A stretch of 51,523 nt of DNA from Streptomyces sp. SID10853 (GTDB lineage Bacteria; Actinomycetota; Actinomycetes; Streptomycetales; Streptomycetaceae). Each line of letters opens with the position of its first letter. The stretch's first letter is position 1. The translations under genes and the position numbers were made by a program. Location of the stretch: positions 1 through 51,523 of the forward strand of contig NZ_JAAGLN010000019.1 in the NCBI RefSeq assembly GCF_010548145.1, written 5' to 3'. Shown piece by piece: positions 24,264 through 32,268 of this stretch. The notes below the pieces were generated by a model. That model was not told where the DNA came from. It searched no databases and saw only the letters and a list, made by a program, of their open reading frames with translations.

Positions 24264-25202
24264 TTAGGCCCCCGCCGCGTCAGCGGCAGGTGATCGGTTC
24301 TCGGCGATGAGGGCGCGGGCCGCGTCGAGGTCGTCGGGTGTCTTGAGCGCCAGCGTCCGTACGCCGGGCATGGCGCGTTTGGCGATGCCCACCAGGGTGC
24401 CGCCGGGGCAGACCTCGATGAGCGCGGTCGCGCCCAGCTTCTGGGCGGTCTCCATGCACAGATCCCAGCGGACCGGGTTCGAGACCTGGTTGACCAGCCG
24501 GGCGATGACGTCGGCGCCGGTCGTGACCACTTCGCCGTCGGCGTTCGAGAGGTACGGGACGGCCGGGTCGGCGACGGTCAGGTCCTGGGCGGCCCTGCCG
24601 AGTCCGGCGACCGCCGGAGCCATGTGGTGCGTGTGGAAGGCGCCGGCCACCTTGAGCGGCATGACCCTGCGCACCCCGTCGGGCTTGTCGTCGACGAGCG
24701 CGGCGATCTGTTCGGCGGTGCCCGCGGCGACGATCTGGCCTGCGCCGTTCACGTTCGCCGGGGTCAGCCCGAGCTTCTCCAGGTGCGGGAGCACGGTCTC
24801 GGGGTCGCCGCCGAGGAGCGCGGCCATCCCGGTCTCCGTGACGGCCGCGGCCTCGGCCATGGCCAGTCCGCGGGTCCGTACGAGACCGAGCGCCGCCGCG
24901 TCGTCGATCACGCCCGCGAAAGCCGCGGCCGTGATCTCGCCGACGCTGTGTCCTGCGACGGCGCCGGGCACGAAGTCGCCCAGTGCGGAAGCGGACAGCA
25001 GACCGGCCGCTACCAGCAGCGGCTGGGCCACCGCTGTGTCACGGATGGCGTCCGCGTCGGCCTTGGTGCCGTAGTGGGCGAGGTCGAGCCCGATGGCGTC
25101 CGACCACGCGGCGATACGGTCGGCGGCACCGGGGAGTTCGAGCCAGGGAGTCAGGAAGCCGGGCGTCTGAGCGCCTTGGCCGGGAGCGACGAGTACGAGC
25201 AC
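24264..25202 (-). CDS. fabD: Malonyl-CoA:ACP transacylase
   Basis: A 312-residue protein starting (GTG)LVLVAPGQGAQTPG. The nucleophile Ser86 lies in AGHSVGEI and the partner His190 in AGAFHTHH. GTG 25202 is preferred because family members begin at this residue and GAGAGAG lies about nine bases upstream; GTG 25208 is two codons earlier. It loads malonyl units onto AcpP and also supplies polyketide synthases in Streptomyces. It is the first gene of the fab operon. Confidence 0.96.
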   Translation of the reverse strand: MLVLVAPGQGAQTPGFLTPWLELPGAADRIAAWSDAIGLDLAHYGTKADADAIRDTAVAQPLLVAAGLLSASALGDFVPGAVAGHSVGEITAAAFAGVIDDAAALGLVRTRGLAMAEAAAVTETGMAALLGGDPETVLPHLEKLGLTPANVNGAGQIVAAGTAEQIAALVDDKPDGVRRVMPLKVAGAFHTHHMAPAVAGLGRAAQDLTVADPAVPYLSNADGEVVTTGADVIARLVNQVSNPVRWDLCMETAQKLGATALIEVCPGGTLVGIAKRAMPGVRTLALKTPDDLDAARALIAENRSPAADAAGA

Positions 25203-25270
25203 CCTCACACTCTCTCTTGTGGACGGTTCCAAAGGCCCGTGGGGACAGGGACGAAGAACCGGTGGGGTAA

Positions 25271-25287
25271 TTGTTGGTGTCCGACAA
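25271..25287. promoter_or_regulatory. Candidate FasR operator upstream of fabD
   Basis: TTGTTGG-TGT-CCGACAA is an inverted repeat with seven-base arms and one mismatch. It lies in the 89-base gap between fasR and fabD, about 70 bases before the fabD start. FasR is known to activate the fab operon from this gap in Streptomyces; that this repeat is the site is inference. Confidence 0.5.
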
Positions 25288-25291
25288 AAGT

Positions 25292-26491
25292 CTAGAGCTG
25301 CGTATCCCCGTCGGCCAGGCGCCCCAGGATCAGGGCGATGCGCAGAGTGAATGCGGAGCGCACATCGGAGGGCGACCACCCGGTGACGTCGGTCACACGT
25401 CGGAGCCGGTAGCGAACGGTGTTGGGGTGTACGAAGAGCATCCTGGCCGCGCCCTCCAGGCTGCTCGCCTGCTCCAGATAGACACTCAGCGTTTCCAGGA
25501 GGGCCGACCCCGCCTGCTCCAGAGGTCTGTAGATCTCCTCCACCAACTGCTCACGCGCCGCGGGGTCCGAGGCGATGGCGCGCTCCGGCAGCAGATCGTC
25601 GGCGAGCACCGGGCGCGGCGCGTCCTGCCAGGCGTATCCGGCCTTGAGCCCGGCGGCCGCCGCCTGCGCGGAGCGGGTGGCCGCGAGCAGGTCGGGCACG
25701 ATCGGTCCTGCGACCACGGGCCCCGCCGCGTACGGGCCGATGAGGGCCTTGGCGACCTGGAGCGGATTGTCGTTGCCGCCCGCGATGACGACGAGGCGGT
25801 TGCCGAGCACCCCGGTCAGCACCTGGACCTTGGCGTGCCGCGCGGCGCGGCGGATCGCCTCGACGGTCAGTTCGCTGTCGCCCTCGGGCGCGGTGCCGAG
25901 GATCACACAGACATGGTCGGGCGAGTTCCAGCCGAGGGCTGCCGCGCGGGACACCGCTCCCTCGTCGGCCTCGCCGGACAGCACCGCGTTGACGACCAGC
26001 GACTCCAGGCGGGCGTCCCAGGCCCCGCGGGCCTCGGCGGCCTGCGCGTACACCTGGGCGGTCGCGAAGGCGATCTCCCGTGCGTAGACCAGCAGCGCCT
26101 CACGGAGGATCGACTCGTCGCCCGGGGCGGCGACTTCCTCGATCGCGGTCTCCATGACCTCGATCGTGGTGCGCACCATCTCGACGGTCTGCCGCAGGGT
26201 GATGGCCCGGGTCAGCTCGCGCGGGGCGGTGCCGAAGACATCGGTGGAGATCGCCTGGGGCGCCTCGGGGTGCCGGAACCACTCGGTGAAGGCGGCGATA
26301 CCGGCCTGCGCGACCAGGCCGATCCAGGAACGGTTCTCCGGTGGCATGGCCCGGTACCACGGCAGGGTCTCGTCCATCCTGGCGATGGCGTTCGCCGAGA
26401 GCCGGCCGGATGACTGCTCCAGCCTCTTCAGCGTCGCGGCGTGCGGATGTGCGGGAGGGGGTCCGGGCTGCGCGGAATCGGGTCGGGGCAC
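25292..26491 (-). CDS. fasR: PucR-type activator of fatty acid synthesis genes
   Basis: A 399-residue protein. The C-terminal PucR helix-turn-helix (SSLEGAARMLFVHPNTVRYRL) lies at about residues 345-370, preceded by a GGDEF-like CdaR/PucR middle domain with ALIGPYAAGPVVAG. The gene directly precedes fabD in the same direction, which is the position of FasR in Streptomyces and of the PucR protein upstream of fabD in mycobacteria. The start is GTG (PRPDSAQ...); no clear ribosome site precedes it. Confidence 0.88.
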   Translation of the reverse strand: MPRPDSAQPGPPPAHPHAATLKRLEQSSGRLSANAIARMDETLPWYRAMPPENRSWIGLVAQAGIAAFTEWFRHPEAPQAISTDVFGTAPRELTRAITLRQTVEMVRTTIEVMETAIEEVAAPGDESILREALLVYAREIAFATAQVYAQAAEARGAWDARLESLVVNAVLSGEADEGAVSRAAALGWNSPDHVCVILGTAPEGDSELTVEAIRRAARHAKVQVLTGVLGNRLVVIAGGNDNPLQVAKALIGPYAAGPVVAGPIVPDLLAATRSAQAAAAGLKAGYAWQDAPRPVLADDLLPERAIASDPAAREQLVEEIYRPLEQAGSALLETLSVYLEQASSLEGAARMLFVHPNTVRYRLRRVTDVTGWSPSDVRSAFTLRIALILGRLADGDTQL

Positions 26492-26553
26492 GTGGACAAG
26501 ACTGCCTTATCCGGACCCGGGTATGGCGTGGCGGGGCTACGGTGGGCGGCGTG

Positions 26554-27210
26554 ATGGATGTACGGCGCTCCGGCGAGCGCTACCGCGGAGGCGACCCCGC
26601 GGCCGGTATCGACTCCCGCCACGCCTTCTCGTTCGGCACGTTCTACGACCCGGACAATCTGCGTTTCGGGCCGGTCCTGGCCTGCAACGAGGAGCGGCTC
26701 GCGCCGGGTGCGGGTTTCGACGAACACCCGCACAGCCACACCGAGATCGTCACCTGGGTGGTCGAGGGCGAACTCACCCACCGCGACTCGACGGGCGGCG
26801 CCACGGTCGTACGGGCCGGCGACGTCCAGCACCTCTCGTCGGCCGGTGGCGTGCGCCACGAGGAGCGCAACGAGGGCCGGGAGCCACTGGTCTTCGTCCA
26901 GATGTGGCTGGCACCCCTGGAGCCGGGCGGCGAGCCCGCGTACGAGACCGTGCGCGGCATCGCGGACGCCACGCCCTACGCGGTTCCCGCGGCGGGCGCC
27001 TTGCTCTCGGTCCGCAGGCCGTCCCCGGGCGAGCGGGTGGCGGTGCCGGACGTGCCGGGGGTGTACCTGCATGTCGTACGGGGCGAAGTCCGGCTGGGGG
27101 ATGTGGAGTTGGCCCCCGGCGACTCGGTCAGGATCAGCGGGGCGCAGGGGCTCGACCTGGTGGCGGACACGGCGGCCGAGGTGCTGCTCTGGGAGCTGGA
27201 GACGGCCTGA
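26554..27210 (+). CDS. Pirin-family bicupin protein
   Basis: A 218-residue protein from ATG 26554; GTG 26551 directly before it is an alternative, and TACGGT at 26538-26543 is a good -10 for a leaderless message from there. The N-terminal cupin carries the pirin metal-binding pattern: His58 and His60 in FDEHPHSHTE, and His102 and Glu104 in GGVRHEERN. Bacterial pirins include quercetin dioxygenases and regulators of pyruvate metabolism. It is divergent from fasR with a 62-base interval. Confidence 0.87.
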   Translation: MDVRRSGERYRGGDPAAGIDSRHAFSFGTFYDPDNLRFGPVLACNEERLAPGAGFDEHPHSHTEIVTWVVEGELTHRDSTGGATVVRAGDVQHLSSAGGVRHEERNEGREPLVFVQMWLAPLEPGGEPAYETVRGIADATPYAVPAAGALLSVRRPSPGERVAVPDVPGVYLHVVRGEVRLGDVELAPGDSVRISGAQGLDLVADTAAEVLLWELETA

Positions 27211-27236
27211 GCCGGGCGGCCCCGGCGGGCGGGCCC

Positions 27237-27263
27237 GGAGCCGCTGGGCCCGCGGGCGGCTCC
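27237..27263. terminator. Hairpin terminator between pirin and HxlR genes
   Basis: GGAGCCGC (27237-27244) pairs with GCGGCTCC (27256-27263) around an 11-base loop. The 18-base word CCGGAGCCGCTGGGCCCG occurs once here and again about 55 bases further on, so the gap is itself duplicated. It lies between convergent genes. Confidence 0.55.
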
Positions 27264-27327
27264 AGGGTCGCTGTGCCCGCGGACGGGTCCGGAGCCGCTG
27301 GGCCCGGCTCGGCGCGGGCGCCGCGGT

Positions 27328-27747
27328 TCAGGACCGGGGCGAGGTGCTGCCGGCCTGGGCGCGGTTGGCGCGGATCTCGTCGTGGTGGTCGGCGGCCCAG
27401 CCGATCAGCTGCATGACGAGCTCGTTCAGCCCGCGGCTGAGCGGGGTGAGGGCGTACTCCACACGCGGCGGCACCTCCGCGTAGGCGGTGCGCGTGATCA
27501 GGCCGTCCTCCTGGAGCTGGCGCAGCGTGCGGGTGAGCATGCGCTGGGAGATGCCCGGGATCTGGCGCTGGAGGTCGGTGTAGCGCAACGAGCCGTGCTT
27601 TAGGACACCGAAGACCAGCATGCTCCATTTGTCGCCGACCCGGTCAAGGACCTGCCGGATGAAGTCCATGCGGTCGGCGGGGATGCCCGCGCACGGCCCG
27701 ATCGCGGCCGTCGTCCCCGTATCAGCGCTGTCCTGCATGGCGCCCAT
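27328..27747 (-). CDS. HxlR family redox-type regulator
   Basis: A 139-residue winged-helix protein: VLDRVGDKWSMLVFGVLKHG, LQRQIPGISQRMLTRTLRQL, and the wing RTAYAEVPPRVEYALT. It has a single Cys in the N-terminal arm (IGPCAGIP), the position of the sensing Cys in YodB/QorR-type HxlR regulators of quinone and diamide stress. It is divergent from an azoreductase gene, which is the same pairing as YodB with AzoR in Bacillus. ATG 27738 is an alternative start with better ribosome-site spacing. Confidence 0.9.
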   Translation of the reverse strand: MGAMQDSADTGTTAAIGPCAGIPADRMDFIRQVLDRVGDKWSMLVFGVLKHGSLRYTDLQRQIPGISQRMLTRTLRQLQEDGLITRTAYAEVPPRVEYALTPLSRGLNELVMQLIGWAADHHDEIRANRAQAGSTSPRS

Positions 27748-27760
27748 TCCTCTCCGTCGC

Positions 27761-27774
27761 GCACACCTGTGTGC
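27761..27774. promoter_or_regulatory. Palindrome upstream of HxlR gene
   Basis: GCACAC-CT-GTGTGC is a perfect inverted repeat 13 bases upstream of the HxlR start, in the divergent promoter region with azoR. It is a likely operator for the HxlR dimer. The following bases TTTTGTACCGGC are AT-richer than the background and may be part of a promoter. Confidence 0.5.
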
Positions 27775-27939
27775 CTTTTGTACCGGCTCCCATACTGGCG
27801 CATCATGGCGCTACGAACAAATGAGAGGAATTGGAGGTCAGAGCAGGACAGCGGCACCCTGCTCGACCTGCTGCGCACCGCCCGGGACGGAACCCGCCGG
27901 GTCGCTCTCTCGCCCCCTGTCTCCGTGAAAGGCACAGCC

Positions 27940-28584
27940 ATGTCGTACCTGCTGCACATCGACTCCTCCTCGCTCGGCGAGGCGTCCGTCTCCCGTCAGG
28001 TCGCTCAGTCCTTCCGTGACCAGTGGCACGGCCCGGTCGTCCACCGCGACCTCGCCGCCTCGCCGGTGCCGCACCTGAGCGCCGCGGGCGTCACGGCCCG
28101 CACCACCGACCCGGACCGGCACACTCCCGAGCAGGCGGAGGCGGCCGCGCTCCAGGACGAGCTGATCGAGGAGTTGCTGGGCGCCGGCGCCTACCTCTTC
28201 ACGGTGCCGATGTACAACCTCTCGATGCCGTCGGTGTTCAAGGCGTGGCTGGACCAGATCATCGTCACGGACCGCACCCTGATCTTCGGTGGCCCCTCCC
28301 CGGTCGCGGGCCGTCCGGCCGTGCTGATCTCCGCCCGGGGCGGCGGCTACGGCCCCGGCACCCCCAACGAGGGCCTCGACTACGTGGTGCCCACCCTGGA
28401 GGCCGTCCTGGGTCACGACAACCTTCTCGGCCTGGACGTCACCACCGTGATACCCGAGCTGACCATGGCTCCGGTGGCTCCGGCCATGGCCCCGCTCCTT
28501 CCCCTGCACGAGGCGTCCATGACGGCCGCCCACGACAAGGTCCGCGGGCTCGCCACTGCCTTCGGTGCGGCGCGGGCCGCCTGA
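27940..28584 (+). CDS. azoR: FMN-dependent NADH-azoreductase
   Basis: ATG 27940 was chosen because the flavodoxin fold starts there (MSYLLHIDSSSLGEASVSRQ). The 214-residue protein has the FMN-binding MYNLSMPSVFKAWLDQI and SARGGGYGPG motifs of AzoR. It reduces azo compounds and quinones by two-electron transfer. It is controlled, by inference, by the divergent HxlR regulator. A 192-base region separates the two starts. Confidence 0.93.
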   Translation: MSYLLHIDSSSLGEASVSRQVAQSFRDQWHGPVVHRDLAASPVPHLSAAGVTARTTDPDRHTPEQAEAAALQDELIEELLGAGAYLFTVPMYNLSMPSVFKAWLDQIIVTDRTLIFGGPSPVAGRPAVLISARGGGYGPGTPNEGLDYVVPTLEAVLGHDNLLGLDVTTVIPELTMAPVAPAMAPLLPLHEASMTAAHDKVRGLATAFGAARAA

Positions 28585-28611
28585 CGCCGCACTCCGTCGT
28601 TCGACCGTCGG

Positions 28612-28668
28612 TTGACCGAGTAGACCTGTCTGTCTAATATGACTGTCACTAGACAGACAGGTCTACTC
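28612..28668 (+). promoter_or_regulatory. Strong promoter with 51-bp TetR operator
   Basis: TTGACC (28612-28617) and TAATAT (28635-28640) with 17-base spacing form a near-consensus vegetative promoter. GAGTAGACCTGTCTGTCTA (28618-28636) and its exact reverse complement (28650-28668) form 19-base arms around a 13-base spacer that contains the transcript start. A repressor filling both arms would block the promoter entirely. The core AGACAG/CTGTCT is repeated in the TetR operator at 30017. Confidence 0.9.
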
Positions 28669-28689
28669 ACACTTCGGACGGGAATGGTC

Positions 28690-30012
28690 ATGACGAATCT
28701 TTCGGTCGGCCCGGCGTCCGATCCGGCGCGCACCTCGGACGCGGCGCCCGCCGACGCCGGACCGGCTGTCGGATCCGGACCGGCTGCCGCATCCGGCCCG
28801 GCCGGCATATCCGCGCGGGGCCGGCGGCTGCCGCCGAATGTGGCGCTGTACGTCCTCGCGTCGATCACCATCTCGTTCCTGGCGGCCTCCAGCGCACCGA
28901 CCCCGCTCTACGCCGTCTACCAGGCCGAATGGGGCTTCGACCCGATCACCACCACCGTGGTCTTCGGCGTCTACGCGGTGGCCGTGCTGCTCGGGCTGCT
29001 CACCATGGGCAAGCTCTCCGACCACGTCGGCAGACGGCCGGTGCTGCTGGCCGCGCTGGCGGCGCAGGCCGTCTCGATGGTCGTGTTCGCCACCGCCGGA
29101 GGCGTGCCGGGGCTGCTGGTCGCCCGGATCGTCCAGGGGCTGTCGACCGGCGCCGCGCTCGGCGCGATCGGGGCGGGGATGATGGACATCGACCGGCCGC
29201 GCGGCACGATCACCAACGCGGTCGTCCCGGGCATCGGCACGGCGACCGGCGCGCTGGTCTCCGGCCTCGTCGTCCAGTTCCTGCCCGCCCCCACGCATCT
29301 GGTCTACCTCGTACTGCTGGCGGTCTTCGCCCTCCAGGCCGTCGCCGTCGCGCTGATGGGGGAGACGGTGACCCGCAAGCCGGGGGCGCTGGCCAGCCTG
29401 GCGCCCGAGATCAAGCTGCCGCGCGCCGTACGCCGCCCGATGCTGGTGGCCGCGCCGGTGCTGTTCGCCGTCTGGGCGCTGGCCGGGCTGTACGGGTCGC
29501 TCGGCCCTTCCCTCGCACGGCAGTTGACCGGCTCCGGCTCCGAAGTCCTGGGCGGGATGAGCCTGTTCGTGCTCGCCGGGGTGGCCGCCGTATCGGTGGT
29601 GGTCCTGCGGAAGGCGACGACCCGGACGGTGATGCTCACCGGCATACTCGCGCTGATCGCCGGGGTGGCCCTCACCCTTGTCTCGATCCGCGGCTCGTCC
29701 GCCACCGGCTTCTTCGTCGGCTCCGCCATCGCGGGTGTCGGCTTCGGCAGCGGGTTCCAGGGCGGTATCCGTACGGTGATGCCGCTGGCCCGGCCGCACG
29801 AGAGTTCCGGGGTGCTGTCGCTGCTCTTCGTCGTCTCGTACCTGGGCATGGGGGTACCCGCCGTGGTCGCCGGGTTCCTCGTCGTCCACGCGGGCGGGCT
29901 GACCGCCACCGCGCAGGAGTACGGACTCGCCGTGATCGTCCTCGCGGCCTTCGCGCTGCTCGGGCTGGTGCGCGGCGGCCGGGACGGGGCGGCGGTCCTG
30001 CCCGGGGCATAA
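28690..30012 (+). CDS. MFS transporter controlled by downstream TetR
   Basis: ATG 28690 (MTNLSVG) is preferred: GGACGGGA lies six bases upstream, while the ATG at 28639 lies inside the -10/operator. The 440-residue protein has a low-complexity Ala/Pro/Asp N-terminal tail and then about 12 membrane segments, with motif A as MGKLSDHVGRRPVLL. It is an exporter of the drug:H+ antiporter kind. Stop codon to the TetR start is 33 bases, with an operator copy in between. Confidence 0.88.
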   Translation: MTNLSVGPASDPARTSDAAPADAGPAVGSGPAAASGPAGISARGRRLPPNVALYVLASITISFLAASSAPTPLYAVYQAEWGFDPITTTVVFGVYAVAVLLGLLTMGKLSDHVGRRPVLLAALAAQAVSMVVFATAGGVPGLLVARIVQGLSTGAALGAIGAGMMDIDRPRGTITNAVVPGIGTATGALVSGLVVQFLPAPTHLVYLVLLAVFALQAVAVALMGETVTRKPGALASLAPEIKLPRAVRRPMLVAAPVLFAVWALAGLYGSLGPSLARQLTGSGSEVLGGMSLFVLAGVAAVSVVVLRKATTRTVMLTGILALIAGVALTLVSIRGSSATGFFVGSAIAGVGFGSGFQGGIRTVMPLARPHESSGVLSLLFVVSYLGMGVPAVVAGFLVVHAGGLTATAQEYGLAVIVLAAFALLGLVRGGRDGAAVLPGA

Positions 30013-30016
30013 TGGT

Positions 30017-30030
30017 AGACAGATCTGTCT
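30017..30030 (+). promoter_or_regulatory. Second TetR operator, before the TetR gene
   Basis: AGACAGATCTGTCT is a perfect 14-base palindrome built from the same AGACAG/CTGTCT words as the operator at 28618-28668. It lies between the MFS stop codon and the TetR ribosome site, suggesting a second, weaker site for autoregulation. Confidence 0.8.
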
Positions 30031-30045
30031 GAAGGAGTGACCGTC

Positions 30046-30633
30046 ATGGCGAGCGCACGGAGCACCGTGAAACCTTCGGCGCGTGAGCGCCTGCTCGCCG
30101 CCGCGAACGAGCTGTTCTACGCCGAGGGCGTGCAGAGCGTCGGGATCGACCGGGTCATCGAGCACGCGGGCGTGGCCAAGGCGTCGCTCTACAACACCTT
30201 CGGCGGCAAGGAGCAGCTCGTCCGGGCGTACCTCGACACCCGGCACGCGGGCACCGCCGACCGGATCACCCGGGCCGTCGCGGAGCGCGACACGCCCCGC
30301 GAGCAGATGCTGGCGGTCTTCGAGTCCCAGGGGCGGCAGTTCGACCGGCCCGACTTCCACGGCTGCGCCTTCATCCGTGCCGGCGCCGAGGCCAGCCCCG
30401 ACGGGCTGGTCCATGAGGCGGCGGACACCTTCCGCCGCTGGATGCGCGAACTCTTCACCCGCCTCGCCGCCGAGGCCGGCGCCGCCGACCCCGAAGCCCT
30501 GGCCCACCAGCTCCAGTTCATCTACGACGGCGCGGGCGTCTCCGCCCTGATGGACCACGACTCCTCGGTGGCCGCGACCTCCCGCGCGGCGGCCGCCGCC
30601 CTGATCACGGCGGCGACGGGCACCCCGGGGTGA
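30046..30633 (+). CDS. TetR family transcriptional regulator
   Basis: ATG 30046 follows AAGGAG by eight bases; GTG 30037 is possible. The 195-residue protein has the TetR domain ERLLAAANELFYAEGVQSV, IDRVIEHAGVAKASLYNTF and GGKEQLVRAYL, and a TetR_C-type domain with HGCAFIRAGAEA. It belongs to the large group found with MFS genes. It probably represses the upstream MFS gene and itself through the matching palindromes. Confidence 0.92.
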   Translation: MASARSTVKPSARERLLAAANELFYAEGVQSVGIDRVIEHAGVAKASLYNTFGGKEQLVRAYLDTRHAGTADRITRAVAERDTPREQMLAVFESQGRQFDRPDFHGCAFIRAGAEASPDGLVHEAADTFRRWMRELFTRLAAEAGAADPEALAHQLQFIYDGAGVSALMDHDSSVAATSRAAAAALITAATGTPG

Positions 30634-30640
30634 CCGTCCT

Positions 30641-30907
30641 CTAGTGGAGCCCGTCCACGAATGTCTGCCAGGCTGCGGCGTGGACGAACAGCGTGGGTCC
30701 GGCGGGGTTCTTGCTGTCCCGGACCGGCACGGTACCGGGGAGGCCGTCGGCCACCTCGACGCACTCGCCGCCGGTGCTTCCGCTGTACGACGACGTCCGC
30801 CACACCGCGCCGTCGGTCACCGTGCACTCGACGCAGTCGCCGCCGGTGTTTCCGCTGTAGCTGGACTTACGCCACCGCGCGTTCTGTAGGTCGCGACCGG
30901 TCTCCAT
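30641..30907 (-). CDS. DUF397 protein with tandem duplicated motif
   Basis: An 88-residue protein that contains the DUF397 motif twice: WRKSSYSGNTGGDCVECTVT at about residue 12 and WRTSSYSGSTGGECVEVADG at about residue 36. Only the second copy continues into the normal VRDSKNPAGPTL end. Typical DUF397 proteins have one copy in 60-70 residues. Its start overlaps the end of the HTH gene by 41 bases, so translation is coupled. DUF397 proteins act with the adjacent XRE-type regulator in Streptomyces development and antibiotic control. Confidence 0.9.
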   Translation of the reverse strand: METGRDLQNARWRKSSYSGNTGGDCVECTVTDGAVWRTSSYSGSTGGECVEVADGLPGTVPVRDSKNPAGPTLFVHAAAWQTFVDGLH

Positions 30908-31715
30908 AACGCTCCTCCATCACGCGGGTGATCAGCGCCGCCGAGTCCTCAACGGAGAGGGCGGCAGCCTGCAGGTGAGCGTAACGGAGTGCGGCTTCCC
31001 GGATGGTCTCGGGGTTGGCGGTCATGTGGCCGGAGATGACGTCTTCTGTGTAGACGAGCTCTGGGTCGTCGTCGAAGCGGAGAGAGTTGAACGACCCAGC
31101 CAGGCTCGCGTGTTCACCTGCCGCGAAGGGCAGTACCTGGATCCGCGTCCAGCGGTGATCGGCGTAGTTCAACAACCGGGCCAGTTGGTTCCGCATGACG
31201 TCCCGGCCGCCGATCGGCCGGTACAGTGCGGCCTCATCGAGGATCGCCCAGGTGAGCGGCGGCCGTTCCCGTTCCAGGATGCGCTGGCGCTCCATCCGGG
31301 CCGCCACCAGGCTTTCGAGATCGTCCGGCAGGCCGGTGGCCAGCACCGCCCGCGCGTACTCCTCCGTCTGGAGAAGCCCGTACACCAACTGTGCCTGGTA
31401 CGTGGAGATGTAGGCCGCACGCGCCTCCATCTCGGCATACGGCTGGAACCACGTCGGCAACTGGCTGCGCAGGACCAGGCCGACCAGCCGTGAGAACACC
31501 CCGTCCGTGCCGAGCGCAGCGTCCACGCGCTCGGCGAAATCGCGGGTCGGGATCTTCTTCGTGGTCTCGATCTGGCCGATCAGGGAGCCCGTGCAGAAGA
31601 TGATGTCGCCGAGCTGCCCCTGTTTCAGGCTGTTGGCCTCCCGCTGGCGGCGCAGCTCCCAGCCGAAGTAGTCCAACGGGGACGCGCTGGGGTCGAGAGA
31701 GTGGATGTTGGCCAC
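30867..31715 (-). CDS. XRE family regulator with DUF5753 domain
   Basis: GTG 31715 follows GGAGGT by six bases. The 282-residue protein has an N-terminal XRE helix-turn-helix (LRRQREANSLKQGQLGDI, TGSLIGQIETTKKIPT) and a C-terminal DUF5753 domain (TYQAQLVYGLLQTEEYARAVL, PFAAGEHASLAGSF). This is the WhiJ-like type that always comes with a DUF397 partner, here encoded directly downstream. The product of the divergent ATPase gene completes the usual triad. Confidence 0.92.
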   Translation of the reverse strand: MANIHSLDPSASPLDYFGWELRRQREANSLKQGQLGDIIFCTGSLIGQIETTKKIPTRDFAERVDAALGTDGVFSRLVGLVLRSQLPTWFQPYAEMEARAAYISTYQAQLVYGLLQTEEYARAVLATGLPDDLESLVAARMERQRILERERPPLTWAILDEAALYRPIGGRDVMRNQLARLLNYADHRWTRIQVLPFAAGEHASLAGSFNSLRFDDDPELVYTEDVISGHMTANPETIREAALRYAHLQAAALSVEDSAALITRVMEERYGDRSRPTERAVA

Positions 31716-31755
31716 GTGGGCACCTCCGGCCTGCAACGCCGTGCGGCGTTCGGTT

Positions 31756-31784
31756 CAGTACGTAGCCGAGCGTAACCAGTACGT
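31756..31784. promoter_or_regulatory. Direct repeats in the divergent XRE/ATPase interval
   Basis: CAGTACGT occurs at 31756-31763 and again at 31777-31784, exactly 21 bases apart (two helical turns), midway between the divergent XRE and ATPase genes. The spacing suits binding of two dimers to one DNA face. Binding by the XRE protein is inferred. Confidence 0.45.
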
Positions 31785-31798
31785 CGCACGCTGGTGGC

Positions 31799-32245
31799 AT
31801 GAATGACGTAACTGGTTCCCCGGCCGACGTCGCGGGGTCGGCCTACCGTGCCGCCTTCGCGGTGAGCGAGCACTCGGCGCTGCATCTGCGCCGCGTCCTG
31901 CGGATGTACCTCACCGGCTGGGGACTTCTCGAAGTGGCCGACGTGGCCGAGCTGGCGCTCACCGAGCTGATCGCCAATGTCGTACGGCATGTCCCGGGCC
32001 GCCGCTGTCAGACGTACATCTTCCGGCTCCCGGCCCGGGGCGTGCGGGTCGAGGTCGCGGACGGCTGCCCAGGACTGCCCCGCGCCGCGGTCGGCGACGA
32101 ACTGGACGAGGGCGGGCGGGGGCTGGTCCTGGTCGACGCCCTCACCGACAGCTGGGGCGTGGAGCCGCTCCGGGACGGGTCGGGCAAGACCGTGTGGTTC
32201 GAGTGTCTGACCGCGAAGGCGGCAGACGTACCGGGGGAGGGCTGA
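31799..32245 (+). CDS. ATP-binding anti-sigma-factor-like (GHKL) protein
   Basis: A 148-residue single-domain HATPase_c_2 protein. The N-box (ELALTELIANVVRHV), the D-box (VEVADGCPGLP) and the G-box (EGGRGLVLVDALTDSWG) are intact, as in RsbW/SpoIIAB-related proteins. In Streptomyces such small ATPases often sit next to XRE/DUF397 pairs. Whether this protein is a kinase, an anti-sigma factor, or acts on the XRE protein is not known. Confidence 0.9.
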   Translation: MNDVTGSPADVAGSAYRAAFAVSEHSALHLRRVLRMYLTGWGLLEVADVAELALTELIANVVRHVPGRRCQTYIFRLPARGVRVEVADGCPGLPRAAVGDELDEGGRGLVLVDALTDSWGVEPLRDGSGKTVWFECLTAKAADVPGEG

Positions 32246-32268
32246 ACTCCCTGGTGCCGGGCGGTGGT

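Noticed and set aside
28639..28689. Upstream ATG for the MFS gene at 28639
   Set aside because: It overlaps the -10 box and lies before the expected transcript start, inside the operator; ATG 28690 has a ribosome site.
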